Positions 1 through 6,674 of a DNA stretch of 10,253 nt are shown one piece after another. Position numbers and translations under genes: made by a program. The DNA is taken from contig CBESOB010000099.1 of the NCBI GenBank assembly GCA_965530995.1, forward strand, positions 1 through 10,253, in the 5' to 3' direction. The stretch is from JABABD01 sp965530995 (GTDB lineage: Bacteria > Bacteroidota > Bacteroidia > Flavobacteriales > Flavobacteriaceae). The notes beneath the pieces were generated by a model. The model did not search any database. It was not told where the DNA came from and worked only from the letters and a program-made list of their open reading frames with translations. The stretch's first letter is position 1. Each line of letters starts with the position of its first letter.

Positions 1-87
1 TTGTGCTTTACAATCATCCCAAGATTCAAAAACACCAGTGTGATGTCCTTTCCAAACAGTATAATATTTTTTATTTTTCTTAGACAT
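1..87 (-). CDS. rnhA: Ribonuclease HI, N-terminal fragment (cut by window edge)
   Basis: The minus strand reads 29 codons from an ATG at 87-85 to the window edge without a stop. The peptide starts MSKKNKKYYTVWKG and continues with HTGVFESWDDCKAQ. This is the pattern of the caulimovirus/viroplasmin-type N-terminal domain found in some RNases HI, including those of Bacteroidota (KKYYxVWKGxxxGIFxSWxECKAQ). In the family this small domain binds RNA/DNA hybrids and a catalytic RNase H domain follows, which removes RNA from hybrids during replication and repair. The catalytic domain is outside the window, so its presence is inferred. The ATG lies inside the end of purN, an 8-base overlap (80-87), so the two genes are probably cotranscribed and translationally coupled. 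A stand-alone viroplasmin-domain protein cannot be excluded. Confidence 0.8.
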   Translation of the reverse strand, partial: MSKKNKKYYTVWKGHHTGVFESWDDCKAQ

Positions 88-655
88 GCGGTGAAAAAAG
101 GATGGATTCAATCACTTTCGGAAAATGTGCCATCTCCAACTCATGAATTTTGGAAGCTATATTTTCGGCGGTATCTTCCTTTGAGATTGCACACCTCACC
201 TGAAAAATAATGGCGCCTTCGTCATAAAGTTCATTCACATAATGAACGGTTATGCCCGTTTCTTTGTCATTATTCGCCTTTATTGCTTCATGAACATGCA
301 TGCCATACATGCCTTTGCCACCGTATTTTGGTAGTAAGGCAGGATGGATGTTTATGATCTTTTTAGGGAAATCACTAATTAAATATTCTGGGATCTTCCA
401 AAGGAAGCCAGCAAGAACAATAAGGTCCGGATTTATCTCATTTAGAAGGGTACGGACCACATCATCTTTATTAAATGCTATTTTATTGAATGATAATGCG
501 CTTATATTCAGCTTTTTACAACGGCTTAATACTTTGGCATGAGGATTGTTAGTCATAACAAGAACAACAGAGACACTTTCTCGTTGTTGAAAGTAAGTAA
601 TGATATTTTCTGCATTGGATCCGGAACCGGACGCAAAAATTATAATACGTTTCAT
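80..655 (-). CDS. purN: Phosphoribosylglycinamide formyltransferase (GAR transformylase)
   Basis: This 191-residue cytoplasmic enzyme transfers the formyl group of 10-formyl-tetrahydrofolate to glycinamide ribonucleotide in de novo purine synthesis. Visible family features are the N-terminal Rossmann-like strand with the phosphate-binding loop ASGSGSN (residues 8-14), the folate/catalytic segment NIHPALLPKY with Asn102 and His104, and Asp145 in NELYDEG. Those three match the catalytic Asn, His and Asp of E. coli PurN (106, 108, 144). The protein is somewhat shorter than the E. coli enzyme (212 residues), mainly at the C-terminus. The ATG at 655 opens directly on the first beta strand (MKRIIIFASG), so this start is secure. 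The gene diverges from acpP across a 188-bp region and overlaps the downstream RNase HI gene by 8 bases. Confidence 0.96.
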   Translation of the reverse strand: MKRIIIFASGSGSNAENIITYFQQRESVSVVLVMTNNPHAKVLSRCKKLNISALSFNKIAFNKDDVVRTLLNEINPDLIVLAGFLWKIPEYLISDFPKKIINIHPALLPKYGGKGMYGMHVHEAIKANNDKETGITVHYVNELYDEGAIIFQVRCAISKEDTAENIASKIHELEMAHFPKVIESILFSPHV

Positions 656-726
656 TTTACGAGTTCAAGTTGTTTAGTAGTTCGAAAACAAAAAAAAGAA
701 TTATTATTAACAATTAAGGAACAAAA

Positions 727-734
727 CAAATTTA
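727..734 (-). promoter_or_regulatory. Putative purN promoter, -7 box TAAATTTG
   Basis: Read on the minus strand, the bases are TAAATTTG, an exact match to the Bacteroidota sigma-factor -7 consensus TAnnTTTG. The purN ATG lies about 72 bases downstream. A TTTG that could serve as the -33 box is found at 759-762, but the 24-base spacer is longer than the usual 19-21, so the upstream element is uncertain. Confidence 0.4.
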
Positions 735-805
735 CTTCAATTTTATTTCGCTAAATTACAAACACTATTTTACAAGGTAAAAGCACGATTTAAAATAAAG
801 TTTTT

Positions 806-813
806 TATTTTTG
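806..813 (+). promoter_or_regulatory. Putative acpP-fabF-rnc promoter, -7 box TATTTTTG
   Basis: TATTTTTG is an exact match to the Bacteroidota -7 consensus TAnnTTTG and sits 30 bases before the acpP ATG, which predicts a leader of about 20-25 bases. No clear TTTG is seen at the expected -33 position. The leader is A/T-rich without a purine Shine-Dalgarno run, as is typical of highly translated Bacteroidota genes. Confidence 0.5.
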
Positions 814-843
814 CCACTTAATTAAAAATTAAATTAAAAGATT

Positions 844-1077
844 ATGTCAGACATTGCATCAAGAGTTAAAGCGATTATCGTAGATAAGTTAGGCGTTGAC
901 GAAAACGAAGTGGTTACCGAAGCAAGTTTCACGAACGATTTAGGAGCAGATTCATTGGATACTGTTGAATTGATCATGGAATTTGAAAAAGAATTCGATA
1001 TTCAGATTCCAGACGACCAAGCAGAGAACATCGCTACCGTTGGTCAAGCTATATCATATATTGAAGACGCTAAATAA
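844..1077 (+). CDS. acpP: Acyl carrier protein
   Basis: This 77-residue acidic protein carries the growing acyl chain during fatty-acid synthesis on a 4'-phosphopantetheine arm. The attachment site is visible as LGADSLD, with Ser37 as the modified residue, in the same place as in E. coli AcpP (78 residues). The four-helix pattern and the acidic recognition helix after the serine (DTVELIMEFEKEF) are intact. It is followed after 13 bases by fabF, the usual gene order across bacteria. It is probably the first gene of an acpP-fabF-rnc operon read from the TATTTTTG box upstream. Confidence 0.98.
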   Translation: MSDIASRVKAIIVDKLGVDENEVVTEASFTNDLGADSLDTVELIMEFEKEFDIQIPDDQAENIATVGQAISYIEDAK

Positions 1078-1092
1078 GTAAACATTACTTAT
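1074..1092 (+). promoter_or_regulatory. Inverted repeat spanning acpP stop and fabF start
   Basis: The sequence ATAAGTAAACATTACTTAT is a perfect 8-bp inverted repeat with a 3-base loop (ACA). Its left arm contains the acpP stop codon (1075-1077) and its right arm covers the first two bases of the fabF ATG (1091-1093). In the mRNA this could form a small AU-rich hairpin over the junction. I infer, without proof, that it might limit independent initiation on fabF unless the terminating acpP ribosome opens it. Confidence 0.35.
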
Positions 1093-2341
1093 GGAATTAA
1101 AGCGAGTTGTAGTTACAGGTCTAGGCGCACTTACACCTATAGGCAATACCAAAGATGAATATTGGGATGCTTTACTGAAAGGTAAAAGCGGTGCTGCACC
1201 TATAACATATTTTGATACTGAAAAGTTCAAGACTAAATTCGCTTGTGAACTAAAAAACTTTAATGCCACAGACTTTCTTGAAAGAAAGGAAGCTCGTAAG
1301 ATGGACAGGTTTACCCAGTACGCTATGGTGGCTTCAGATGAAGCCATCAGCGACTCGGGGCTGGATTTGGACAAATTGGACAAATTACGAGTTGGTGTTA
1401 TTTGGGGAGCTGGAATTGGGGGCTTGGAAACATTTCAGCAAGAAGTATTGAACTTCGCTGCAGGAGATGGTACTCCGAGATTCAACCCTTTCTTTATCCC
1501 AAAAATGATTGCAGACATTGCACCAGGAAACATATCCATTAAACATGGTTTTATGGGTCCGAATTACACAACAGTTTCAGCATGTGCCTCTTCGGCTAAT
1601 GCGATGATCGATGCCCTAAACACCATTCGCTTAGGCACTTGTGATGTGATTGTGACAGGAGGAAGTGAAGCTGCGGTGACCATTGCTGGTATGGGTGGTT
1701 TTAACGCCATGCATGCCTTATCAACAAGAAATGAAAGCCCAGAAACCGCCTCAAGGCCTTTTGATGCGACCAGAGATGGATTTGTATTAGGAGAAGGCGC
1801 AGGTGCTATTATTCTTGAGAGCTATGAGCACGCAAAGGCTCGTGGCGCTAAAATATACGCTGAAGTCCTTGGTGGTGGATTATCTTCTGACGCATATCAT
1901 ATGACAGCGCCACATCCTGATGGAATAGGGGTTATTGCAGTCATGAAAAATTGTTTGGAAAATGCTGGTGTTAAACCAGAAGAAGTGGACCATATTAATA
2001 CGCATGGTACATCAACACCTCTTGGAGATGTTGCAGAATTGAAAGCCATATCTGAAGTATTTGGAGATCACGCAAAAAACATAAATATCAATTCAACTAA
2101 ATCCATGACCGGCCATTTATTGGGTGCGGCGGGCGCTATTGAATCTATAGCATCTATTCTAGCCATGGAACACGGTATAGTACCACCAACTATTAACCAT
2201 ACTACGGTTGATGAAAGAATAGACCCTGAATTGAACTTGACATTGAACAAAGCACAGAAAAGAGACGTAAAAGTCGCCATGAGCAATACCTTTGGTTTTG
2301 GTGGCCATAATGCCTGTGTACTGTTCAAGAAATTAGATTGA
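1091..2341 (+). CDS. fabF: Beta-ketoacyl-ACP synthase II
   Basis: This 416-residue condensing enzyme elongates acyl-ACP with malonyl-ACP in type II fatty-acid synthesis in the cytoplasm. The thiolase-fold catalytic triad is complete: Cys165 in VSACASSANA, His305 in NTHGTSTPLGD and His342 in KSMTGHLLGAAG, with the conserved Lys337 nearby. The glycine-rich C-terminal FGFGGHN (401-407) is also present. Length and motif spacing match E. coli FabF (Cys163, His303, His340). The ATG at 1091 starts directly on the first strand (MELKRVVVTGLG). It lies 13 bases after acpP and 7 bases before rnc. The complete triad argues against a chain-length-factor homologue. KAS I (FabB) is less likely given the length and the acpP linkage. 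Confidence 0.97.
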   Translation: MELKRVVVTGLGALTPIGNTKDEYWDALLKGKSGAAPITYFDTEKFKTKFACELKNFNATDFLERKEARKMDRFTQYAMVASDEAISDSGLDLDKLDKLRVGVIWGAGIGGLETFQQEVLNFAAGDGTPRFNPFFIPKMIADIAPGNISIKHGFMGPNYTTVSACASSANAMIDALNTIRLGTCDVIVTGGSEAAVTIAGMGGFNAMHALSTRNESPETASRPFDATRDGFVLGEGAGAIILESYEHAKARGAKIYAEVLGGGLSSDAYHMTAPHPDGIGVIAVMKNCLENAGVKPEEVDHINTHGTSTPLGDVAELKAISEVFGDHAKNININSTKSMTGHLLGAAGAIESIASILAMEHGIVPPTINHTTVDERIDPELNLTLNKAQKRDVKVAMSNTFGFGGHNACVLFKKLD

Positions 2342-2348
2342 TTTTCGA

Positions 2349-3089
2349 ATGAAATCCATTCGTAACATATTCAAATCTCGTTCCAAAGGCAACGAGAATT
2401 TTTTTATTGGTTTGAACAAGATCTTAGGGTTTAAGCCAAAACAACTAAATTATTACGAAAAAGCGTTCACCCATAGGTCCTTGAATTTAAGGGATAGTGA
2501 AGGAAATGCCGTTAATTATGAGCGTCTTGAGTTCTTAGGAGATGCTATGCTTAGTGCTGTTATTGCTTCTCATTTGTTCTTAGAGGTGCCTGAAGGAGAT
2601 GAAGGCTATTTGACCAAGATGCGATCTAAAATTGTGAGTAGGGAGCATTTAAATGAGTTGGGAAAAGACTTAAACCTGATCGATTACATTGAGAGCAAGA
2701 TATCGAAGGAGAGCTTTGGCGATAATATTCATGGTAATTTATTCGAATCCCTTGTAGGCGCTATTTTCCTGGATAAAGGCTATAAAGATTGTGAAAATTT
2801 CATTTATAGGCGGGTAATTATTCCTTACGTAGACATTGTTAAACTGGAAGGCAAGGTCATTAGCTACAAAAGTTTGCTCATTGAATGGTGTCAAAAAGAA
2901 AAAAAATCCTTTGATTATAACGTGTATGAAGATACTGGGAATGATGATTTAAGGCATTTCTCCGTAAAACTTTCCATTAACAACAAAGTAATTGCCAAAG
3001 CTCGTGCCACATCAAAAAAGAAAGCAGAAGAGAAAGCTTCTAAAAGAGCCTTTTTCGCTTATCAGAGTAGGATTTCAAGACCTACCTAG
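2349..3089 (+). CDS. rnc: Ribonuclease III
   Basis: This 246-residue double-strand-specific endoribonuclease processes rRNA precursors and structured mRNAs. The signature ERLEFLGDA is at 58-66, with Glu58, Glu61 and Asp65 matching E. coli Glu38, Glu41 and Asp45. The second metal-site segment reads GNLFESLVGAIF (129-140), so the position of E. coli Asp114 is Asn130, while Glu133 matches the essential Glu117. A double-stranded-RNA-binding domain occupies roughly 172-240, with the basic ATSKKKAEEKAS helix. About 20 extra N-terminal residues compared with E. coli (226 residues) account for the greater length. It lies 7 bases after fabF and is probably the last gene of the acpP-fabF-rnc unit. Confidence 0.96.
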   Translation: MKSIRNIFKSRSKGNENFFIGLNKILGFKPKQLNYYEKAFTHRSLNLRDSEGNAVNYERLEFLGDAMLSAVIASHLFLEVPEGDEGYLTKMRSKIVSREHLNELGKDLNLIDYIESKISKESFGDNIHGNLFESLVGAIFLDKGYKDCENFIYRRVIIPYVDIVKLEGKVISYKSLLIEWCQKEKKSFDYNVYEDTGNDDLRHFSVKLSINNKVIAKARATSKKKAEEKASKRAFFAYQSRISRPT

Positions 3090-3125
3090 TACAAAGCAGC
3101 TTACCATTCATTAAATTTTGTACTA
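3087..3125. repeat. 9-bp inverted repeat at the rnc stop codon, possible 3'-end hairpin
   Basis: TAGTACAAA (3087-3095) and TTTGTACTA (3117-3125) are perfect reverse complements separated by 21 bases. The left arm begins with the rnc stop codon TAG. There is no run of T after the right arm, so it does not look like a standard intrinsic terminator. It could stabilise or define the 3' end of the fatty-acid operon mRNA. Confidence 0.4.
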
Positions 3126-3141
3126 TAACGTTTTCGTTATA
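3124..3141. repeat. 7-bp hairpin with TTTT loop between rnc and the next gene
   Basis: TATAACGTTTTCGTTATA is a perfect 7-bp inverted repeat around a TTTT loop. Its left arm shares two bases with the end of the preceding 9-bp repeat, so the two structures are adjacent and compete slightly. Its function is unknown; weak terminator or protein-binding site are both possible. Confidence 0.35.
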
Positions 3142-3149
3142 ATTGGGCT

Positions 3150-3157
3150 TAAGTTTG
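3150..3157 (+). promoter_or_regulatory. Putative promoter for the IPExxxVDY-pyk pair, -7 box TAAGTTTG
   Basis: TAAGTTTG matches TAnnTTTG exactly and lies 60 bases before the ATG at 3218, downstream of the two inverted repeats. No well-placed TTTG -33 element is visible; the nearest, at 3117-3120, is 29 bases upstream. A second, one-mismatch box (TATATTTA) lies closer to the start codon. Confidence 0.35.
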
Positions 3158-3217
3158 AATTTATCATGCTTATATTAACACCGTATATACTATATTTACC
3201 AAAGCAATTCAGGACTT

Positions 3218-3703
3218 ATGAGTAAGCATAAATTGATTCTTGAAGATGTATTTGAAGAGGTAACCTATACCTTGTTTGCAATTCATTGCTCTCTTGTAGA
3301 TTATAGATTAGCATATTTGCTCAATAAAAATTTGGCAACGAATCTTAATAGAAAAAAAGAGGATTTGGACTATGATAGTGTTTCAGCGTCATATTCAATT
3401 TTTGAGTGGCAGGATGAGGATCATCAAACAACCTGGAACTTAATTAATAATATAAGTCTTACTGAAACGGACAAAATAATGGATGACACATCACTTTTCG
3501 GGAAAGAAGAAAAATCATTCAAGACCCATAATCTAATTCCAGAATATAAATCTGTTGATTATTTCTTGAAAATTAGCGCTGAAGGTATGTTTTATTCTGA
3601 AGACAAAATATTAAATAAAATTCAAGAAATACCACAAATAGCGACTACTTATATGATTGATGCTACTAAACTTAAATCAAGAAACAACTTAATTTTCAAC
3701 TAA
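3218..3703 (+). CDS. IPExxxVDY family protein, function unknown
   Basis: This 161-residue protein has no signal peptide or membrane segment. It contains the motif IPEYKSVDY at residues 107-115, which is the exact pattern that names the IPExxxVDY family, a small family known from Bacteroidota. I know of no established function. The N-terminal half is mixed helix/strand and the middle is rich in acidic residues (DYDSVSASYSIFEWQDEDHQ). Its stop codon overlaps the pyk start by one base (TAATG), so it is very probably cotranscribed and translationally coupled with pyruvate kinase. The fixed neighbourhood suggests a role linked to pyk or central carbon metabolism, but that is inference only. Confidence 0.88.
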   Translation: MSKHKLILEDVFEEVTYTLFAIHCSLVDYRLAYLLNKNLATNLNRKKEDLDYDSVSASYSIFEWQDEDHQTTWNLINNISLTETDKIMDDTSLFGKEEKSFKTHNLIPEYKSVDYFLKISAEGMFYSEDKILNKIQEIPQIATTYMIDATKLKSRNNLIFN

Positions 3704-5145
3704 TGCCGAAACAGAAAAAAACGAAAATTGTTGCCACATTAGGACCTGCCACGAGTACGAAAGAAATACTCAAGGCCATGATCGATGAAGGTGTTAATGT
3801 TTTTAGGATCAATTTTTCCCATGCCAATTATGATGATGTAAAGGAGCGTATTGATATGATTCGTGCACTTAATGAGGAAAACGATACTAATGTTGCTATA
3901 CTAGGTGATTTACAAGGGCCAAAACTTAGAGTAGGGGTCATGAAGGAAGAGGTAGTGGTTACTGATGGTGATGAACTGACATTTGTTACTGGCAAAGAAT
4001 TCAAAGGGACCAAAGAGCGCGTCTATATGAATTACCAGAACTTTCCAAGGGATGTGCAAAAGGGTGAGCGTATTTTGTTAGATGACGGAAAATTAATTTT
4101 CGAAGTATTGAATACCGACAAAAAATCTGAAGTAAAAGCGAAAGTTATTCAAGGAGGTCCTTTGCGATCAAAGAAAGGTGTAAACCTTCCAAACACGAAT
4201 ATTTCCCTACCAGCCCTTACCGAAAAAGATATAAAGGACGCCATGTTCGCCATAGAACAAGAGGTTGATTGGATTGCCTTATCTTTTGTTAGACACGCTG
4301 AAGATCTCATGCAACTTGAGGAACTCATAAAAGAGAATAGTAAATATAAGATTCCGATAATTGCCAAGATAGAGAAACCCGAAGCCGTAGAGAATATCGA
4401 TAAGATCGTTGCCTACTGCGATGGACTCATGGTGGCTCGTGGTGATCTAGGAGTCGAAATACCAGCACAAGAAGTTCCATTGATTCAAAAACAGTTAGTA
4501 CTAAGGGCTAAACAAGCTCGAATACCGGTTATCATTGCCACTCAAATGATGGAAACGATGATCACTAGTCTTACACCAACTCGGGCAGAAGTAAATGATG
4601 TAGCAAATTCTGTAATGGACGGAGCAGACGCGGTAATGCTTTCAGGGGAAACATCCGTAGGTAGTTATCCAGTAGAGGTCATTCAGAAAATGTCTAGTAT
4701 ACTTCGAACCGTTGAGAATTCTCCCCTTATTACCGTGCCTCAATCACCACCTCATATTCGTACAAAACGGTACATCACTAAATCCATTTGCTATCACGCT
4801 GCAAACATTGCTAACGAAATCAATGCTCAAGCGATATCGACCTTGACCAATAGTGGTTATACGGCATTCCAGATATCTGCATGGAGACCTGCTTGCCATA
4901 TCCTCGTATTTACATCTAACAAAAGGATCTTGACACAACTGAATTTACTTTGGGGTGTTAAGGTGTTTTACTACGATAAATTCGTGAGTACCGATGAAAC
5001 CATTGAGGACGTGAATAGTATCGCTTGTAAAAAAGGATTTCTTGACGTCGGAGATATGTTAGTAAGTCTTGCTGCCATGCCAATTCAAGATAAAGGAATG
5101 GTAAATACATTAAGGATCACAGAAATTACTAGTTGCACTATCTAG
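3703..5145 (+). CDS. pyk: Pyruvate kinase
   Basis: This 480-residue glycolytic enzyme converts phosphoenolpyruvate and ADP to pyruvate and ATP in the cytoplasm. The TIM-barrel motifs are intact: RINFSHA (35-41) with Arg35, Asn37 and Ser39; GDLQGPKLRVG (68-78); the catalytic IIAKIEKPE with Lys222 and Glu224; DGLMVARGDLG (240-250) with Asp248; and QMMETMITSLTPTRAEVNDVAN from 281 with Thr280 just before it. A lid (B) domain lies at about 75-165 and the C-terminal regulatory domain after about 350. The ion-site segment has Leu, Gln, Lys and Val where potassium-dependent enzymes have Thr, Lys, Glu and Thr, predicting potassium-independent activity. The ATG overlaps the upstream stop as TAATG. The gene ends tail-to-tail with dinB. 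Confidence 0.97.
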   Translation: MPKQKKTKIVATLGPATSTKEILKAMIDEGVNVFRINFSHANYDDVKERIDMIRALNEENDTNVAILGDLQGPKLRVGVMKEEVVVTDGDELTFVTGKEFKGTKERVYMNYQNFPRDVQKGERILLDDGKLIFEVLNTDKKSEVKAKVIQGGPLRSKKGVNLPNTNISLPALTEKDIKDAMFAIEQEVDWIALSFVRHAEDLMQLEELIKENSKYKIPIIAKIEKPEAVENIDKIVAYCDGLMVARGDLGVEIPAQEVPLIQKQLVLRAKQARIPVIIATQMMETMITSLTPTRAEVNDVANSVMDGADAVMLSGETSVGSYPVEVIQKMSSILRTVENSPLITVPQSPPHIRTKRYITKSICYHAANIANEINAQAISTLTNSGYTAFQISAWRPACHILVFTSNKRILTQLNLLWGVKVFYYDKFVSTDETIEDVNSIACKKGFLDVGDMLVSLAAMPIQDKGMVNTLRITEITSCTI

Positions 5146-6251
5146 AATTCAAATTTTAATTGGACACTTACACTCATTTCCTCTTCAGATAATTTTTTTG
5201 TAGATGGTCTTTCAGTATTCAGGTTGGAGAGTGATATACCTAATAATCGAACCGAATCCTTCATTTTTTCTTGATAGAGAAGCGATTTAGCAGTTTCCAT
5301 GATAATGGCTTTTTCAGAAACAAAATAGGGTAAGGTCTTACTGCGTGTCTGGAGCGAGAAATCGCTATATTTTATTTTAAGGGTAATGGTTTTGCCTGAC
5401 ACATCACTTTTTTTTAAGCGCTTTTCAACTTCTTTAGCAATGTTTTCAAGTTTCTCGAGCATGAATATTTCTGACGATAGATTGTCATTGAAAGTGCGCT
5501 CCGCCGCCAAGGATTTTCTAATACGATGAGGTTTCACCTCGCTGTTATGAATACCACGAACTATATGGTAATAAGATCGTCCAGATTTACCAAAGTTCTG
5601 TTCTAGAAAATCTGCCGTTTTTGCTTTTAGGTCCTTGCCAGTAAAAATCCCTTTTTGATATAATTTTTCCGCAGTGACCTTACCAATGCCATAAAATTTC
5701 CTTACATCCAAGTTTTCCATAAATTCTAGGACCTCCTCGGGACCGACGGTTTTCTGGCCATTAGGTTTATTGTAGTCACTGGCTATTTTAGCAACAAATT
5801 TATTGATGCTGATTCCTGCAGAGGCCGTTAATCCAACTTCATCATAAATCCGCTGTCTTATTTCCTTTGCGAGTAAGGTCGCACTCGGATTTCCTTTTTT
5901 GTTATTGGTAACATCAAGATAGGCTTCATCCAATGATAATGGTTCGACCAATTCTGTGTAATCATAAAAAATAGTCCGTATGGCTTTGGAAATTTCACCA
6001 TATCGCTCAAATCTTGGGCTTACAAAAATAAGATCGGGGCAATTCAATTTGGCTAATACACCACTCATGGCACTTCTAACGCCGAATTTGCGAGCTTCGT
6101 AACTGGCGGCACTTACAACACCACGTTTTTCGCTTCCACCAACCGCTAAGGGTTTTCCTCGAAGTTCAGGATTATCCAATTGCTCTACAGAGGCATAAAA
6201 TGCATCCATATCTACATGAATGATCTTTCTAAGAGGAAGGTTGTCTGGCAT
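5142..6251 (-). CDS. dinB: DNA polymerase IV (Y-family translesion polymerase)
   Basis: This 369-residue error-prone polymerase bypasses damaged template bases. The palm carries the metal ligands Asp14 (HVDMDAFYASVE) and Asp108/Glu109 (LSLDEAYLDVT). Tyr19 occupies the steric-gate position that excludes ribonucleotides. The conserved SAGISINKFVAKIASDYNKP segment is at 144-163, a helix-hairpin-helix thumb element (FYGIGKVTAEKLYQKGI) is around 186-202, and the little-finger domain follows from about 245. The last six residues, QLKFEF, match a beta-clamp-binding peptide, as in the C-terminal tail of E. coli Pol IV. The ATG at 6251 is close to the first strand and gives a normal length. The gene is divergent from the VOC gene by 39 bases and shares a CTAG stop overlap with pyk. 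Confidence 0.96.
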   Translation of the reverse strand: MPDNLPLRKIIHVDMDAFYASVEQLDNPELRGKPLAVGGSEKRGVVSAASYEARKFGVRSAMSGVLAKLNCPDLIFVSPRFERYGEISKAIRTIFYDYTELVEPLSLDEAYLDVTNNKKGNPSATLLAKEIRQRIYDEVGLTASAGISINKFVAKIASDYNKPNGQKTVGPEEVLEFMENLDVRKFYGIGKVTAEKLYQKGIFTGKDLKAKTADFLEQNFGKSGRSYYHIVRGIHNSEVKPHRIRKSLAAERTFNDNLSSEIFMLEKLENIAKEVEKRLKKSDVSGKTITLKIKYSDFSLQTRSKTLPYFVSEKAIIMETAKSLLYQEKMKDSVRLLGISLSNLNTERPSTKKLSEEEMSVSVQLKFEF

Positions 6252-6290
6252 GCCATAAATTTATAATATCTTTATCAAAACAAGGTGCTA
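6252..6290. promoter_or_regulatory. Short divergent region between dinB and the VOC gene
   Basis: Only 39 bp separate the two divergent start codons. No exact TAnnTTTG box is present in either direction; a one-mismatch box (TATCTTTA, 6267-6274) faces the VOC gene. One or both promoters may therefore overlap coding sequence. No LexA-like or other operator is recognisable for dinB. Confidence 0.3.
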
Positions 6291-6674
6291 ATGAATTTAA
6301 ATCAGGTTACTGTTCCTTCAAATAATATTGAAAAATCCATAAAGTTCTATAAAACTCTAGGACTTAGATTAATTGTTGAGGCTTTGCCTCATTATGCGCG
6401 GTTTGAGTGTCCATCTGGTGATGCTACCTTTTCAGTTCATAAAATTGATGATATTCAACATGGTGAGGCCATAGTTGTGTACTTTGAGCAGGATAATTTG
6501 GATGACTACGTGAAGGATATGATACGTAAAGGAATCATTTTTGATGAAATGCCAGAAGATAAGACTTGGTTATGGCGAGAAGCACGATTGACAGACCCTG
6601 ATGGTCATAAATTGATTATTTACCATGCGGGTAATAATCGGAAAAACCCACCTTGGAGAATAGATAGCGAATGA
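6291..6674 (+). CDS. VOC superfamily (glyoxalase/bleomycin-resistance fold) protein
   Basis: This 127-residue single-module protein has the vicinal-oxygen-chelate pattern: an N-terminal strand (LNQVTVPSNN), a helix with SIKFYKTLGLRL, and the C-terminal LTDPDGHKLIIYH (100-111). Family members are metal-dependent isomerases, dioxygenases or resistance proteins that work as dimers. Compared with E. coli glyoxalase I, the position of metal ligand Glu122 is Ile109 and that of His5 is Gln5, so glyoxalase I activity is unlikely and the substrate cannot be predicted. I chose the ATG at 6291 rather than the in-frame GTG six bases upstream because the ATG gives the usual family N-terminus. The stop overlaps the next gene as ATGA, so the two are probably coupled. 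Confidence 0.88.
   Translation: MNLNQVTVPSNNIEKSIKFYKTLGLRLIVEALPHYARFECPSGDATFSVHKIDDIQHGEAIVVYFEQDNLDDYVKDMIRKGIIFDEMPEDKTWLWREARLTDPDGHKLIIYHAGNNRKNPPWRIDSE

Larger units (their letters stand above)
656..843. promoter_or_regulatory. Divergent intergenic region between purN and acpP
   Basis: This is 188 bp of strongly AT-rich DNA between divergently transcribed housekeeping genes. It holds one exact TAnnTTTG -7 box for each direction (listed separately). I see no convincing long inverted repeat, small gene or riboswitch-like structure here, and I cannot recognise a purine-responsive element upstream of purN. Confidence 0.6.

Noticed and set aside
656..843. Purine riboswitch or PurR-type operator upstream of purN
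   Set aside because: I could not find the paired stems of a purine riboswitch or a convincing palindrome; only AT-rich promoter-like sequence is visible.
1054..1383. Antisense open frame of about 109 codons over the acpP end and fabF start
   Set aside because: It runs opposite a gene with an intact catalytic triad, matches no family I know and has no promoter-like box; it is a by-product of fabF codon use.
1367..1384. 9-bp tandem repeat TTGGACAAA within fabF
   Set aside because: It simply encodes LDKLDK in a variable helix of the enzyme and keeps the frame; nothing suggests a regulatory or mobile origin.
6285..6290. In-frame GTG two codons upstream of the VOC ATG as the start
   Set aside because: The ATG at 6291 gives the standard VOC N-terminus; the GTG would add two residues (Met-Leu) without improving the match.
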